Shown: positions 1 to 9,587, counted from the stretch's first letter. The stretch is DNA of 42,331 bases from Candidatus Zhuqueibacterota bacterium (GCA_016934825.1 JAFGSB010000174.1:1-42331), one strand, 5' to 3'. Numbers and translations: made by a program. Notes: generated by a model not told the origin, from the sequence alone.

Positions 1-1589
1 AATGATATGAAGGAACAAATTAATGAATAAAAAATATAAACCATAATTGCTAGAAACGTATGATATAAAATTAAAACAACCGCAAAGATTATGATCCCGA
101 ATATCATATATAACATGACAATAATGTTTAAAGTAATATTACCGGTTTCGTTCAGCATTTGTCTTGGATTTTCCCAGTCAAAATTCGCGAAAACCGACCC
201 CGCGAAAAGACCTATCGACGTTGATCCCAGAATGTTAAAGATATTCAATAATAGAATATTCAACACAATATAAACGGGGATTTGTTTGTTCATAAAATTT
301 ATCAGTAAGCCGATCAATGATGCGGCCAGTGTTAAAGAAAATCCTGTGAAAATTTTGGAAAAAATATATCCCCTTGTTGGCTGCGGTAAAATTTTTGTGT
401 AACTGAATGAATATTTTTCCAACGGGATCAACCGCGATGTCAGACCGCCTGCCATTAGGGAAGATGCAAATGCCAAATTAATAAACGGCTGGTAAAGTAT
501 AAAAGTTTCATTAATATTTGGAACGGGAATTTGGAATACAAACGGTAAAACAATAAAAAGACCTGCGTAAAAGAAGATCAGGGTAACAAATCTGCTGTCC
601 CGTAACAGACATTTTAAATCCCGTTTCATAATTGCAACAAGAATATGAAACCTGTTGACCCGGACTGTTGAAACGTTTTTATTGCCGGCCGTTTTTGAAT
701 TTTTTTGAATGGGCTGGTTCAATACGGGAACGAAATCTTTGGTGTAGATACGGCATAAAAACCAGGAAGATACCTGTAATAATAATAATGATACAGACAC
801 GAGAAGAGCAAAACTTATCAATATTATACCCACATTCCCCTGCACGAACCCTTTGATGATGTTCACCAGCCAGTTGGAAGGCAGCAGGAAACTTGAATAA
901 GTAGCGTCGGTTTCGGCAAGCTGGTTAAACAGGATGTTATCAAAATCGGTTGAATATGGGTCCAGTCTTGACAATTTGAAAAATTGTAATCCACCCCAGA
1001 TAACGATAAAAAAGACTCCCATAATAATCGAAGTCAAATTTCTGGTCCGTTTGACAGGCAGGATTATCGCGAGGGCAATACTGATTAAGGAGGCCAGCCC
1101 GGAAGGAACGGCTAAAAAAACCAGGGAGATACAAATAATCAGGGAAAACGGCAGCAGTGATATTTTAAAGACGACCAAAGCGGCGATTATAACGGGCAAT
1201 CCAATTAAAATATAAAGCATGCTGTTTGAAAACACAATTTCAAAAAATTTATTGGAGAATAAAACGGATTTTTTTATCGGCAGAGACAGCAGTAACGGCA
1301 GATCACTCGACAAAAAATTGTAATGAAGAGAAAGAGTGATACCGCTGATGGTTAATAAAAAAAACAGGCCGGTTATTGTGAAAGAGACAAAATTTAAAAT
1401 GATATCAAAATTAAATCCGGGGACCATGAACCACGAGGAAAACATTTTGTATGTGGAAATGTAAAACCAGTAGGGGACCAGCAGTAAAATGAAATACCTT
1501 AACAGCTTACCTTTGACAAAGGATGTGTTCAAATTGCGGAAATGATAAACTAATATCAGCAGTTTGTTTTTGAGCAAATGAATCAACAT
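1..1589 (-). CDS. ABC transporter permease, partial (C-terminus beyond window edge)
   Basis: Reading the minus strand from an ATG at 1589 gives one uninterrupted frame of 529 codons to base 1, with no stop, so the gene is cut by the window edge. It begins MLIHLLKNKLLILVYHFRN and is rich in long hydrophobic segments (for example around residues 33-45, 65-85, 120-175, 190-200 and 255-275, and again past residue 340), with short polar loops between. That is the layout of large ABC-2 type exporter permeases with two repeated halves. The ATG lies two bases after the stop of the ATPase gene, so the two are surely translated as a pair. It would form the membrane channel of an exporter; the substrate cannot be told. 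The family assignment rests on topology and the ATPase partner, not on a diagnostic motif. Confidence 0.8.
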   Translation of the reverse strand, partial: MLIHLLKNKLLILVYHFRNLNTSFVKGKLLRYFILLLVPYWFYISTYKMFSSWFMVPGFNFDIILNFVSFTITGLFFLLTISGITLSLHYNFLSSDLPLLLSLPIKKSVLFSNKFFEIVFSNSMLYILIGLPVIIAALVVFKISLLPFSLIICISLVFLAVPSGLASLISIALAIILPVKRTRNLTSIIMGVFFIVIWGGLQFFKLSRLDPYSTDFDNILFNQLAETDATYSSFLLPSNWLVNIIKGFVQGNVGIILISFALLVSVSLLLLQVSSWFLCRIYTKDFVPVLNQPIQKNSKTAGNKNVSTVRVNRFHILVAIMKRDLKCLLRDSRFVTLIFFYAGLFIVLPFVFQIPVPNINETFILYQPFINLAFASSLMAGGLTSRLIPLEKYSFSYTKILPQPTRGYIFSKIFTGFSLTLAASLIGLLINFMNKQIPVYIVLNILLLNIFNILGSTSIGLFAGSVFANFDWENPRQMLNETGNITLNIIVMLYMIFGIIIFAVVLILYHTFLAIMVYIFYSLICSFIS

Positions 1590-1591
1590 GT

Positions 1592-2350
1592 TTATTCACT
1601 CTGCAAGAAAAGATCAACTCCCCTGACCGCGCCGGAATCTGTCAAGTTAAGGAAAATATCTTCGAGAGAAGCGGCGCCGGATTTGCTGGTTTGTTTTAAT
1701 TCGTCCGGTGTACCCAAAGCCACAAGTTCTCCCTTGTGGATGATGCCGATCCGGTCGCACATATTTCCCGCAATTTCCAGAATATGCGTGGACATGAATA
1801 CTGTTTTACCTTTCTTGATTAAACCGCGCAACAGGTCCCGAAGATTTCGGACGGCTTTCGGATCCAATCCGACTGTCGGTTCGTCAAGAAATAATACGCT
1901 TGGATCGTGTGCCAGTGCAGCGATCAGGGCAATTTTTTGTTTCATGCCGTGTGAATAGTCCTCAATAAAATCATCTATCCGCTCCTCCAATTCAAAAATT
2001 TCATACAACTGGGCAAGTCGTTTTCTTGCGATTTGAGGCGGCACCCGGTAAATTGTGGCGATAAATTCCACAAACTCCCTGCCTTTGAGTTTATCGTATA
2101 GAAAAACCTGTTCCGGGACGATCCCCAGAGAGCTTTTGGCGTTAATCGGGTCTTTTAAAAGGTCAAAGCCGTTAATAAACACGGATCCGGAAGAAGGGAC
2201 CAGCAAACCGGTCATCATTTTGATGCTGGTTGTTTTTCCGGCGCCATTCGGGCCGAGGAATACAAATAATTCGTTCCGGATGTCGAGGTTCAGGTTGTTA
2301 ACGGCGGTAATTGAGCCGTATCTTTTGCTTAGATTTTTGACCGATATCAT
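1592..2350 (-). CDS. ABC transporter ATP-binding protein (ABC-2 exporter type)
   Basis: This 252-residue protein is a single ABC nucleotide-binding domain. Visible motifs are Walker A GPNGAGKT (33-40), a Q-loop near PEQ (79-81), a signature region YSHGMKQK (132-139), Walker B LFLDEP (153-158) followed by a D-loop GLDP, and the H-loop STH (187-189). The signature departs from LSGGQ; SHGMKQ-type signatures are common in ABC-2 exporter ATPases. The C-terminal SLEDIFLNLT segment is also typical of that group. It hydrolyses ATP in the cytoplasm to drive the permease encoded immediately downstream. It starts 7 bases after the lepA stop, so lepA, ATPase and permease appear to form one minus-strand transcription unit. 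The substrate is unknown. Confidence 0.93.
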   Translation of the reverse strand: MISVKNLSKRYGSITAVNNLNLDIRNELFVFLGPNGAGKTTSIKMMTGLLVPSSGSVFINGFDLLKDPINAKSSLGIVPEQVFLYDKLKGREFVEFIATIYRVPPQIARKRLAQLYEIFELEERIDDFIEDYSHGMKQKIALIAALAHDPSVLFLDEPTVGLDPKAVRNLRDLLRGLIKKGKTVFMSTHILEIAGNMCDRIGIIHKGELVALGTPDELKQTSKSGAASLEDIFLNLTDSGAVRGVDLFLQSE

Positions 2351-2357
2351 ATGATCT

Positions 2358-4151
2358 TTATGCTTTTAAAACAGCGAGGAAAGCTTCCTGGGGTACCTGC
2401 ACAGTACCTAACTGTTTCATGCGTTTCTTACCCTCTTTTTGTTTCTCGAGGAGTTTTCTTTTACGTGTTATATCTCCCCCGTAACATTTTGCCGTTACAT
2501 TTTTACGTAAAGCCTTTACGGTTTCCCGTGCTATGACTTTACTGCCAATGGATGCCTGAATGGCAATCTGGAACATTTGCCTGGGGATCAGGTCTTTTAA
2601 TTTTTCACAAACCTTGCGGCCCCATTCATACGCTTTGTCTTTATGTACAATAATAGACAGCGCATCCACCGGGTCGCCGTTAAGAAGAATGTCCAGCCGG
2701 ACCACCTCGCCGGGACGGTAATCCTTGAATTCGTAATCAAAGGATGCATATCCCCGGGATATGGATTTTAACCGGTCGTAAAAATCAAAAATCACTTCCG
2801 AAAGCGGGAATTCATAATGTAAATTGGCCCTGGTCTTGTCAATATATTCCGTGTTCTGATAGATGCTGCGGCGTTCCCGCGCAAGGGACATGATACTGCC
2901 GATAAATTCAACAGGTGTGAGTATGCTGGCCTGAATGAATGGCTCTTCAATACGATCAATATCTCCGACTGAAGGCAGATTGGATGGATTATCTACAATC
3001 AGTTTTTCACCCTGTTTGGTAAAGACGTGAAATTCCACATTTGGAACAGTTGTTACCAGGTCCAGCAGATATTCACGTTCCAGCCGTTCCTGGATGATTT
3101 CCATATGTAAAAGTCCCAGAAATCCGCAGCGGAATCCGAAACCGAGTGCAATAGACGTTTCCGGTTCAAAGAACAGCGCCGAATCGTTTAGTTTCAGTTT
3201 ATCCAGAGCGGCCCGCAGATCTTCGTACTGATCGGTATCGGATGGGAACAGACCGCTGAATACCATAGGCTTTACTTCACGATAGCCGGGTAAAGGTTCT
3301 GTTGACGGGTTGTTTGTGGTGGTAATAGTGTCACCCACCTTGGTGTCTTTGACTTCTTTGGCCCCGGCTATGATATAACCGACTTCCCCGGCGGACAAAG
3401 AATCCCGTTTGATCTGCCCCATGCGTAAAATCCCGACTTCCTGGGCTTCGAATACTTTGCCGGTGGAGAAAAATTTTATATTCTGACCGGAAATGATTTT
3501 CCCCTCTTTTACGCGGACATAGGCTACGGCCCCGCGGTATGAGTTAAACATGGAATCGAATATCAACGCACGGGTCGGGGCATTCGGATCACCCCGGGGC
3601 GGCGGCACCTGCCTGACGATCGCATCCAGAATTTCATCAATTCCCCGGCCGGCTTTGGCGCTGGCGAGCAGGATCTCCTCTTCTTTGCAGCCAAGAATGT
3701 CGATGATCTGTTGTTTAACTATCTCCGGCTGAGCGCTCGGAAGATCAATTTTATTGATAATGGGGATAATTTCAAGGTCATTTTCAATTGCCATGTAAAG
3801 GTTGCTGACAGTTTGCGCCTCGATCCCCTGGGCAGCGTCGACTATCAGCAGGGCCCCTTCACATGCCGCCAGACTTCTGGAAACCTCGTAAGTAAAATCG
3901 ACATGTCCCGGTGTATCTATAAGATTTAATATATATTTTTCTTTGTTTTGAGATCGATACTCCATGGTAATCGCATGCATCTTGATTGTAATTCCGCGCT
4001 CGCGCTCAAGGTCCATACTGTCCAGCACCTGATCTTTCATCTCCGCTTTACTCAAAGTTCCGGTCGCTTCAAGAAGCCGGTCGGCTAATGTGGATTTACC
4101 ATGATCAATATGTGCGATGATGCAAAAATTTCTGATATTACTTTGGTTCAT
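2358..4151 (-). CDS. lepA: Elongation factor 4 (LepA), ribosome back-translocase GTPase
   Basis: The protein has 597 residues, the usual LepA length. GTPase motifs are G1 AHIDHGKS (13-20), the switch I segment RERGITI (50-56), G3 DTPGH (79-83), G4 NKID (133-136) and G5 SAKAG. The LepA-specific C-terminal domain is present: [19 protein letters not shown], then a basic stretch and [15 protein letters not shown] at the end. LepA binds stalled or mistranslocated ribosomes and acts in the cytosol or at the membrane. The start [19 protein letters not shown] fits the family, although the ribosome binding site is weak. It is the first gene of a minus-strand run with the ABC exporter and is divergent from bshA across a 206-base AT-rich gap that must hold both promoters; no clear consensus promoter stands out there. 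Confidence 0.98.
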   Translation of the reverse strand: MNQSNIRNFCIIAHIDHGKSTLADRLLEATGTLSKAEMKDQVLDSMDLERERGITIKMHAITMEYRSQNKEKYILNLIDTPGHVDFTYEVSRSLAACEGALLIVDAAQGIEAQTVSNLYMAIENDLEIIPIINKIDLPSAQPEIVKQQIIDILGCKEEEILLASAKAGRGIDEILDAIVRQVPPPRGDPNAPTRALIFDSMFNSYRGAVAYVRVKEGKIISGQNIKFFSTGKVFEAQEVGILRMGQIKRDSLSAGEVGYIIAGAKEVKDTKVGDTITTTNNPSTEPLPGYREVKPMVFSGLFPSDTDQYEDLRAALDKLKLNDSALFFEPETSIALGFGFRCGFLGLLHMEIIQERLEREYLLDLVTTVPNVEFHVFTKQGEKLIVDNPSNLPSVGDIDRIEEPFIQASILTPVEFIGSIMSLARERRSIYQNTEYIDKTRANLHYEFPLSEVIFDFYDRLKSISRGYASFDYEFKDYRPGEVVRLDILLNGDPVDALSIIVHKDKAYEWGRKVCEKLKDLIPRQMFQIAIQASIGSKVIARETVKALRKNVTAKCYGGDITRKRKLLEKQKEGKKRMKQLGTVQVPQEAFLAVLKA

Positions 4152-4357
4152 TTTTTTATATTCATATCCTGAACGTGGATATTTTCTCCAAAAAAATTAT
4201 TATATACAAATTATAATAAAGATTATTAATTTATTAAAAAAAAAGCAAGAAAGCAATAGGCAAGACATTTCAATAATACAGTCATTATACGTAAATATTT
4301 GGAATAATAATGAATATGTTTTAAGTTTAAATTAAAAATAAACTTTTCGAGGAACGT

Positions 4358-5479
4358 ATGAAAATAGCTATTATTTGTTACCCTACTCACGGAGGAAGCG
4401 GTGTAGTTGCAACCGAGTTAGGAGTAAACCTTGCAAAAAGGGGACACGAAATCCATTTTATCAGTTACAGTTCCCCTTTTCGTCTTCAGGGATTTCAGCA
4501 AAATGTCTATTATCATGAGGTGAACGTATCGGCTTATCCGTTATTTAAATATCCTCCTTATGATTTGAGTCTGGCGACAAAAATTATTGAGATTGTCCGT
4601 GAATACGAGCTCGATATCGTCCACGCCCATTACGCCATTCCACATGCGATAAGCGCTTATCTTGCGAAACAAATATTGCACGGCAAGGGGCCAAAAACCA
4701 TAACCACTTTGCACGGAACAGACATAACATTAGTTGGAAAAGATGCCTCTTTTTATGAGGCGGTTAAATTCAGTATAGAAAATTCTGACGGTGTAACGGC
4801 CGTATCAAAATACCTGACTGATCGTACCCAAAAAGAATTTTCAATAAAAAATTCCATAAAAACGATTTATAATTTTGTCGATACGAACAAATTTAACGGT
4901 ATCGTCTCCAATTGTGATACCAGACAATTTAAACCGAATAACGAAAAGCTGCTGATCCACGCATCTAACTTTCGAAAAGTAAAGCGGTTGACTGATGTAA
5001 TTAATATTTTCGCGAATGTGCAAAAGGTCGTGCCGTCCAGATTGCTGCTGATAGGCGAGGGGCCCGAACGCCAGGCTGCTCATGATCTGGCAGTGGAGTT
5101 GGGTGTACATAAGGATGTGCTGTTTTTGGGTACGCAGGATTATATTGAAAATTTACTCGGCTGCGCCGATGTTTTTTTGCTGCCAAGCAGCGAGGAAAGT
5201 TTCGGTCTTGCCGCACTGGAAGCCATGAGTTCCGAAACCCCGGTTGTCGGATCAAATGCAGGCGGAATACCTGAAGTTGTGGACCATAATATTAATGGCT
5301 TTTTACATGATGTGGGCGATGTAAAGTCAATGGCCGACAGTGTTATCGATCTGTTAACGAATGACGGAATGCTGAATGATTTTAAAAAAGAGGCGCGCAA
5401 AGCGGCAGTAGAAAAGTTTGATTCGCATATTGTTGTACCGGAGTATGAAAAATATTATCATGATGTATTGACTTTTTAG
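4358..5479 (+). CDS. bshA: N-acetyl-alpha-D-glucosaminyl L-malate synthase BshA (bacillithiol biosynthesis)
   Basis: This is a 373-residue GT4-family, GT-B fold glycosyltransferase. The N-terminus [20 protein letters not shown] matches BshA, with the glycine-rich [11 protein letters not shown] loop at 12-22, the HAHYAIPHA segment at 89-97, [12 protein letters not shown] at 116-127 and, near the C-terminus, [18 protein letters not shown] followed by GGIPEV, which binds the UDP part of the donor. BshA joins UDP-GlcNAc and L-malate in the first step of bacillithiol synthesis. A GAGG ribosome binding site precedes the ATG. No bshB or bshC is present in the window. The genes that follow at short spacing (SDR, peroxiredoxin) suggest a thiol-redox neighbourhood, but that link is inferred from position only. 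Confidence 0.95.
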   Translation: MKIAIICYPTHGGSGVVATELGVNLAKRGHEIHFISYSSPFRLQGFQQNVYYHEVNVSAYPLFKYPPYDLSLATKIIEIVREYELDIVHAHYAIPHAISAYLAKQILHGKGPKTITTLHGTDITLVGKDASFYEAVKFSIENSDGVTAVSKYLTDRTQKEFSIKNSIKTIYNFVDTNKFNGIVSNCDTRQFKPNNEKLLIHASNFRKVKRLTDVINIFANVQKVVPSRLLLIGEGPERQAAHDLAVELGVHKDVLFLGTQDYIENLLGCADVFLLPSSEESFGLAALEAMSSETPVVGSNAGGIPEVVDHNINGFLHDVGDVKSMADSVIDLLTNDGMLNDFKKEARKAAVEKFDSHIVVPEYEKYYHDVLTF

Positions 5480-5508
5480 TTTTATTTGCTATATAGGAAA
5501 GGCTGCCA

Positions 5509-6411
5509 ATGAAAATTTTTCTAACGGGCGCAACGGGATTTGTTGGCTCACACATATTAAAACGTCTTGTTAATGAGGGCCACTTTGTATACTGCCTGGC
5601 ACGCAAAAGCGGAACAGACAATATAATGAATCATAAACAGGTAAGGGCGGTTACCGGGGATGTGACCAAACCGGAAACCCTGGAAAAAAGATTGTCCGGT
5701 TGTGATGCCGTCATTCACCTGGTTGCCGTTATTAAAGAGAAAAAAAATAAAAACATTACCTTTGAAAGGCTGAATTATTTATCCACAAAGAATATGTTAG
5801 AATCGGCCGTTCGTCAGGGAGTAAAAAGGTTTATTTATATGAGCGCCCTCGGTGCTGATGTAAATGGCGAGACCCCTTATTTTCGAACCAAGGGCCGGGC
5901 CGAAATTGCCGTAATACAAAGCGGATTATTATATACCATATTCAGGCCTTCTTTCATATTTGGTCCGGGAGATGGAGTTTATTCCATGCTGGCAAATGTG
6001 ATCAGAAAAAGTCCGTTTGGACTTTTTCCGGTATTCGGCAGCGGCGATTATTTGCATCAACCGGTTTCGGTTTATAATGTGTCGGACGCATTTGTTTCCT
6101 GTATACAAAATCCCAAAACGATTAATAAAATTTATGAAATCGGCGGACCGAAACCGTTGTCCTATAACGAGCAGTTACAAATTTTAGGAAAAACTGTTGG
6201 CAAAAAAATCCGTAAAGTCAATATACCTTTATTCCTGGCAAAACCAGTCGTTAAAATTGCCGGGACATTCCCGTTTTCTCCTATAGATGCCGACAGATTA
6301 AAAATGCTTGTTAAAAACAATGTAACCGATAATGCTTTATTTTTAAATGATATTCCTGTGGAACTTTTATCTTTTGATAAAGGCCTGACGGAATATATAC
6401 ATAACTCGTAA
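5509..6411 (+). CDS. NAD(P)-dependent epimerase/SDR, complex I NDUFA9-like
   Basis: This 300-residue protein is an extended or atypical short-chain dehydrogenase/reductase. The Rossmann glycine motif GATGFVG is at 7-13 and a YxxxK pair is at Y124/K128 (TPYFRTK). The sequence also has DAVIHLVAVIKE and FRPSFIFGPGD, which are common in NDUFA9-like (atypical SDR) proteins and mNAD-binding oxidoreductases. It would bind NAD(P) in the cytoplasm; the substrate cannot be deduced. It begins 29 bases after bshA and ends 22 bases before the peroxiredoxin gene, so it is very likely co-transcribed with both. An alternative label is a generic nucleoside-diphosphate-sugar epimerase, but the C-terminal half lacks features that would point to a specific sugar. 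Confidence 0.88.
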   Translation: MKIFLTGATGFVGSHILKRLVNEGHFVYCLARKSGTDNIMNHKQVRAVTGDVTKPETLEKRLSGCDAVIHLVAVIKEKKNKNITFERLNYLSTKNMLESAVRQGVKRFIYMSALGADVNGETPYFRTKGRAEIAVIQSGLLYTIFRPSFIFGPGDGVYSMLANVIRKSPFGLFPVFGSGDYLHQPVSVYNVSDAFVSCIQNPKTINKIYEIGGPKPLSYNEQLQILGKTVGKKIRKVNIPLFLAKPVVKIAGTFPFSPIDADRLKMLVKNNVTDNALFLNDIPVELLSFDKGLTEYIHNS

Positions 6412-6433
6412 CAAAAATATTTTTGGAGGATAA

Positions 6434-6913
6434 ATGACAACAGAAAAAAAATTAACCGTTGGTGATATAGCGCCTGATTTTACATTACCGGCGAATACGG
6501 GTGAAACCATTTCACTGCAAAATTATCTGGGGAAAAAACGTGTGGTACTCTATTTTTATCCCAAAGACAACACTTCCGGCTGCACAAAAGAAGCCTGCTC
6601 ATTCCGTGATAATTTGAAAAATATTAAAGCAAAAGACACTGTTGTTTTTGGGGTGAGCGCCGACAGTTTGAAATCACATGAAAAATTTACGCTTAAATAT
6701 GATTTGAATTTCCCTTTACTGTCCGATGAAAATCACCAGGTTGCCGAAGCCTATGGCGCCTGGGGAGAGAAGAATATGTATGGGAAAAAATACTTTGGTA
6801 TGATACGTAAAACATTTGTTATTGGCAAGGACGGCAAATTGGAACATGTTTTTCATAAAGTCAGGGCCGACGGCCACGGAGAGGAAATTTTAAACTTGCT
6901 GAAGGAGAAATAA
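6434..6913 (+). CDS. bcp: Thioredoxin-dependent peroxiredoxin, BCP/PrxQ type
   Basis: The protein has 159 residues, the size of atypical 2-Cys PrxQ/BCP enzymes. The active-site motif PxxxTxxC reads PKDNTSGC, with the peroxidatic Cys at 50 and a resolving Cys at 55 in SGCTKEAC, the arrangement in which the two cysteines form an intramolecular disulfide. The usual Pro before Gly (TPGC) is Ser here, which is a minor variation. The enzyme reduces H2O2 and organic peroxides in the cytoplasm using thioredoxin, or possibly a bacillithiol-linked reductant given bshA two genes upstream (inference). A strong GGAGG ribosome binding site lies just before the ATG at 6434. It belongs to the same plus-strand run as its neighbours. 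Confidence 0.95.
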   Translation: MTTEKKLTVGDIAPDFTLPANTGETISLQNYLGKKRVVLYFYPKDNTSGCTKEACSFRDNLKNIKAKDTVVFGVSADSLKSHEKFTLKYDLNFPLLSDENHQVAEAYGAWGEKNMYGKKYFGMIRKTFVIGKDGKLEHVFHKVRADGHGEEILNLLKEK

Positions 6914-6953
6914 TTTTTTATTTTTTGGTTTATATTAAACTATAAAGGATAAG

Positions 6954-8213
6954 ATGAAATTAAAATTCGGAAGACAGGAGATCAGTTTCGAGCCGCCATC
7001 GAATATAAAATGGCAGGTTTTACAAAAAGAAACGACCTCTCAAATTGCACCAGAAACGACAATCATTCAAAATGCCGTTACCCGGCTTTTGGCTGTTTTA
7101 CAGGACAAAGTTTCTCCCGGATCAAAATTATTGTTAATTGTACCGGACCATACGCGTAAATGCAGGTTACCCATTGTTTTGCCTCTGTTACTGTCTCAAT
7201 TAAAAAAGTTACAACTGCACATCGAAATCCTCGTGGCAAATGGCAGCCATGTTTTACAACCGGAGCATGTTATTAGAGATCTGGTCGGAGAGGAGGTATA
7301 CACCTCATATCCTGTTTTCCAGCATGATTGTCATGATAAAAAAGGGCTTGTTTTTTTTGGCACATCTTTAAACGGTACGGTAATTTATCTGAATAAAAAG
7401 GTGAAAGAAGCCGATTTTATTATAACGATCGGCGGAATTTTGTTTCATTATTTTGCCGGATTCGGCGGGGGACCTAAAATGTTAATGCCGGGCGTTGCCG
7501 GGTATGAATCAATAAGACAAAACCATCGCCTGACTATTGACAATAAAACAGGTCTTTTTCATAAAGAGTGTTTTGAAGGAAATATAAAAACCAATCCGGT
7601 ATATCTGGATTTATCGCAGATCATACCGTTTGTCCCTCAGTGCACTTCTTTGCAGTTCGCATTGAATTCCCGGGGAAATGTCGTACAGGCAGAGACAGGG
7701 CCGATATTGGAAACACAGGGGAGAATATGCCCTACTGTATATGATCTTTATACCACTCCTGTTGAGGAGAAAGCGGAAATTGTTATAGCCAGCGCCGGAG
7801 GATTCCCCGCCGATGTAAACCTGATACAATCACATAAATCGATTCATCATGCTTATCAGGCTGTGAAACCGGGAGGAATGATTGTTTTACTGGCGGAATG
7901 CCCCGAAGGTGTGGGCTCAGAAACATTCATGCCCTATTTTGAGGAAAATTCTTCGGCCGATATTGGCCGCTGTTTACTGAACGATTATAAAATTAACGGC
8001 CATACCGCGCTGTCGTTAAAAACCAAAACAGAAAATTCCCGGATTTATTTTGTGTCAAAACTTGATAAAGAGATTGTGCGGAAAACAGGAATGCTGCCTT
8101 GTTCAACAATAGAAGAAGCATTGTCTTTCGTTTTAAAGGAATTAAAAGCAGTTAATCCAAAAGGTTATATATTACCTTTTGCAAACCTGTATCTGCCTTT
8201 AGTAAGGAATTAA
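6954..8213 (+). CDS. LarA-like nickel-pincer racemase/epimerase family protein (DUF2088)
   Basis: This 419-residue protein matches the LarA family. Conserved segments are VPDHTRK (63-69), NGSHVL (96-101), FHYFAGFGGGPKMLMPGV (164-181) and QNHRL (189-193). The key residues of Lactobacillus plantarum LarA (His108, His174, Lys184 that carries the nickel-pincer cofactor, His200) fall here on His99, His165, Lys175 and His191, a constant offset of nine. So the cofactor-attachment and catalytic set looks intact. LarA uses a nickel-pincer nucleotide to racemise lactate, and homologues act on other 2-hydroxy acids, so the substrate is open. No larB, larC or larE maturation gene is in the window. It sits 40 bases after bcp, last in the bshA run, and is convergent with the flavodoxin gene. 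Confidence 0.88.
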   Translation: MKLKFGRQEISFEPPSNIKWQVLQKETTSQIAPETTIIQNAVTRLLAVLQDKVSPGSKLLLIVPDHTRKCRLPIVLPLLLSQLKKLQLHIEILVANGSHVLQPEHVIRDLVGEEVYTSYPVFQHDCHDKKGLVFFGTSLNGTVIYLNKKVKEADFIITIGGILFHYFAGFGGGPKMLMPGVAGYESIRQNHRLTIDNKTGLFHKECFEGNIKTNPVYLDLSQIIPFVPQCTSLQFALNSRGNVVQAETGPILETQGRICPTVYDLYTTPVEEKAEIVIASAGGFPADVNLIQSHKSIHHAYQAVKPGGMIVLLAECPEGVGSETFMPYFEENSSADIGRCLLNDYKINGHTALSLKTKTENSRIYFVSKLDKEIVRKTGMLPCSTIEEALSFVLKELKAVNPKGYILPFANLYLPLVRN

Positions 8214-8234
8214 AAAATGGGGCTAGTAAAATTT

Positions 8235-8765
8235 TCAGACCGTTAAAAGTTTTTGCCGAATATCAATAGCCCAGCTATCAATAAAATCCCAATCCCGTGT
8301 ATCGATGCTTCCCTCGGTTGGCAGGCCTGTTTTTTTGAGAACTTTTTTCATGAGGTTTTTCATCACGGGATTCAGTTTTTCAAAATCGATTTTACCGCCA
8401 AAAGCTTCAGCCGCTAAAAGTTTTATTTTAGGATAGTTTTCAAATATTGGCATGATAAAATTTTTCTTGATTTTCTCGCGTCCTTCTTCACAATTTGCCG
8501 CCAGGCAAACTGCAAAAAAAGCAACTTTTTTCCCGGGTAATACAAATCGTTCTCTGGCAAAAAAGTCTCTAACATTTGCGAGGGGTAAATCTGCCCTTAC
8601 GGAGCTCCCGACAATGATGCCATCATATTCCAAAATGGATGAAACAAGATCAATTGATGACATTGTTATTTCAAAGGATTTTTCCTCTCCCAGTAATTTG
8701 CCAATTCTCTCCGCTACTTCTTTTGTCGATCCGTATCCGCTGCTGTATACGATTAGAATTTTCAT
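8235..8765 (-). CDS. Flavodoxin-domain protein, HemG-like (menaquinone-dependent protoporphyrinogen oxidase family)
   Basis: I chose the ATG at 8765, giving 176 residues that begin MKILIVYSSGYGSTKEVAE, the canonical flavodoxin FMN-phosphate loop (SSGYGST, about residues 8-14). An in-frame start 11 codons upstream at 8798 adds a segment that does not fit a flavodoxin fold. Later segments are GIIVGSSVRADLP, AFFAVCLAANCEE and, near the C-terminus, AFGGKIDFEKLNPVMKNLM, which match the HemG/flavodoxin_5 family. Members bind FMN and either oxidise protoporphyrinogen IX or act as general FMN reductases; no heme genes lie nearby, so the role is not settled. It is transcribed alone, convergent with the LarA-like gene, 21 bases away. 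Confidence 0.85.
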   Translation of the reverse strand: MKILIVYSSGYGSTKEVAERIGKLLGEEKSFEITMSSIDLVSSILEYDGIIVGSSVRADLPLANVRDFFARERFVLPGKKVAFFAVCLAANCEEGREKIKKNFIMPIFENYPKIKLLAAEAFGGKIDFEKLNPVMKNLMKKVLKKTGLPTEGSIDTRDWDFIDSWAIDIRQKLLTV

Positions 8766-8810
8766 GTTAAAACCTAAATTTGATGAATTAAACAGCAATA
8801 TATCACTTCT

Positions 8811-8821
8811 GTCCGGTTAAA
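8811..8821 (+). repeat. Copy 1 of the recurring GTCCGGTTAAA motif
   Basis: An exact GTCCGGTTAAA lies 45 bases upstream of the flavodoxin start. Its reverse complement recurs exactly at 9402-9412, so the two form an 11-base inverted pair about 600 bases apart. Confidence 0.6.
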
Positions 8822-9401
8822 GGGCTTTTCCACCTGATCCACCTTATATATACAAAAAAATCAAGTGAAATAATAAAAGAAATTATTCTTTCAAACAAAC
8901 CTGGTAACCATTTCGTACCTGAAAACGTTATAGAAATTAATGTTTTAGATATGTGTCAGGTAATTAAACGGGCACATGTGATAATATATAATTTATTTTT
9001 AAAAATCCAGCAAATATTTTAAATTTTAAAAAATCAATTTCATCTATTTACTTGTGTTATTCAGGCCAAAAGTATGTAAGAAAATTTGTTCAAATTAATT
9101 GTATCAATACTATTGAAAGATGTAATGTGCCTGTATTATCAGGGTTTGTTTAATTGTATTTTATTAACACGTCTTTATTATTTATGTGCAAGAACTATTG
9201 AAAAGTTGCAAATAATCGGCCAAAGATATGTACGAGTAATGTTAACTATATTATTATTATTATGTTTTGTAAATTTATTGCTCTAATTTTTAACTTTAAC
9301 TCAACAACATTTCAACAAACAGTTTAATATTTCCTTGTTCAGCGATTTTTCTGGTTAATTAAAAAGAATAGTTGTGTATTTTTAATATTTTCTATTTCGT
9401 G

Positions 9402-9412
9402 TTTAACCGGAC
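9402..9412 (-). repeat. Copy 2 of GTCCGGTTAAA, inverted
   Basis: TTTAACCGGAC on the plus strand is the exact inverse of the motif at 8811-8821. It is followed at once by CCCAAA-AA-TTTGGG (9412-9425), a small perfect hairpin. Confidence 0.6.
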
Positions 9413-9527
9413 CCAAAAATTTGGGCAAATAGTAATAATTCTTTTTGAAGTCATAAACAATCGTTTCCCTGAAAAAAATCCTTTTTTCAACAAAAAAGTA
9501 ATTTTTTTTTTGATATTTTGATTCACT

Positions 9528-9548
9528 GGTGTCCGGTTAACGGACACC
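9528..9548. repeat. Copy 3: perfect hairpin with GTCCGGTTAA core
   Basis: The arms GGTGTCCG and CGGACACC are exact reverse complements around a GTTAA loop. The left arm plus loop contains the GTCCGGTTAA motif. No T-run follows, so a simple intrinsic terminator is unlikely. Confidence 0.65.
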
Positions 9549-9550
9549 GC

Positions 9551-9587
9551 AACCTGTTTCGGCTTACAAGTTCAATAAAAACAGGTT
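9551..9587. repeat. Inverted repeat AACCTGTTT / AAACAGGTT
   Basis: Nine-base perfect arms at 9551-9559 and 9579-9587 are separated by 19 bases. The hairpin follows directly after the one at 9528-9548. It is followed by ATTTAATT rather than a clear T-run, so its role is open. Confidence 0.5.

Noticed and set aside
934-1215. A plus-strand 93-residue frame at the left edge.
   Set aside because: It is antisense to the ABC permease frame, which is continuous from 1589 to base 1 and has transmembrane character.
4152-4357. A riboswitch or defined promoters in the lepA-bshA divergent gap.
   Set aside because: Only weak -35/-10 resemblances (for example near 4262-4291) and no conserved RNA structure could be seen.
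8809-9022. A startless open frame of about 70 codons next to the first GTCCGGTTAAA copy, possibly a gene remnant.
   Set aside because: No start codon, ribosome binding site or recognisable domain, so it cannot be told from chance.
9086-9286. A 66-residue hydrophobic frame in the AT-rich gap.
   Set aside because: No ribosome binding site, no family features and composition expected from AT-rich non-coding DNA.
8811-9412. Annotating an insertion sequence bounded by the GTCCGGTTAAA inverted pair.
   Set aside because: No transposase remnant or target-site duplication is visible, so only the repeats are reported.
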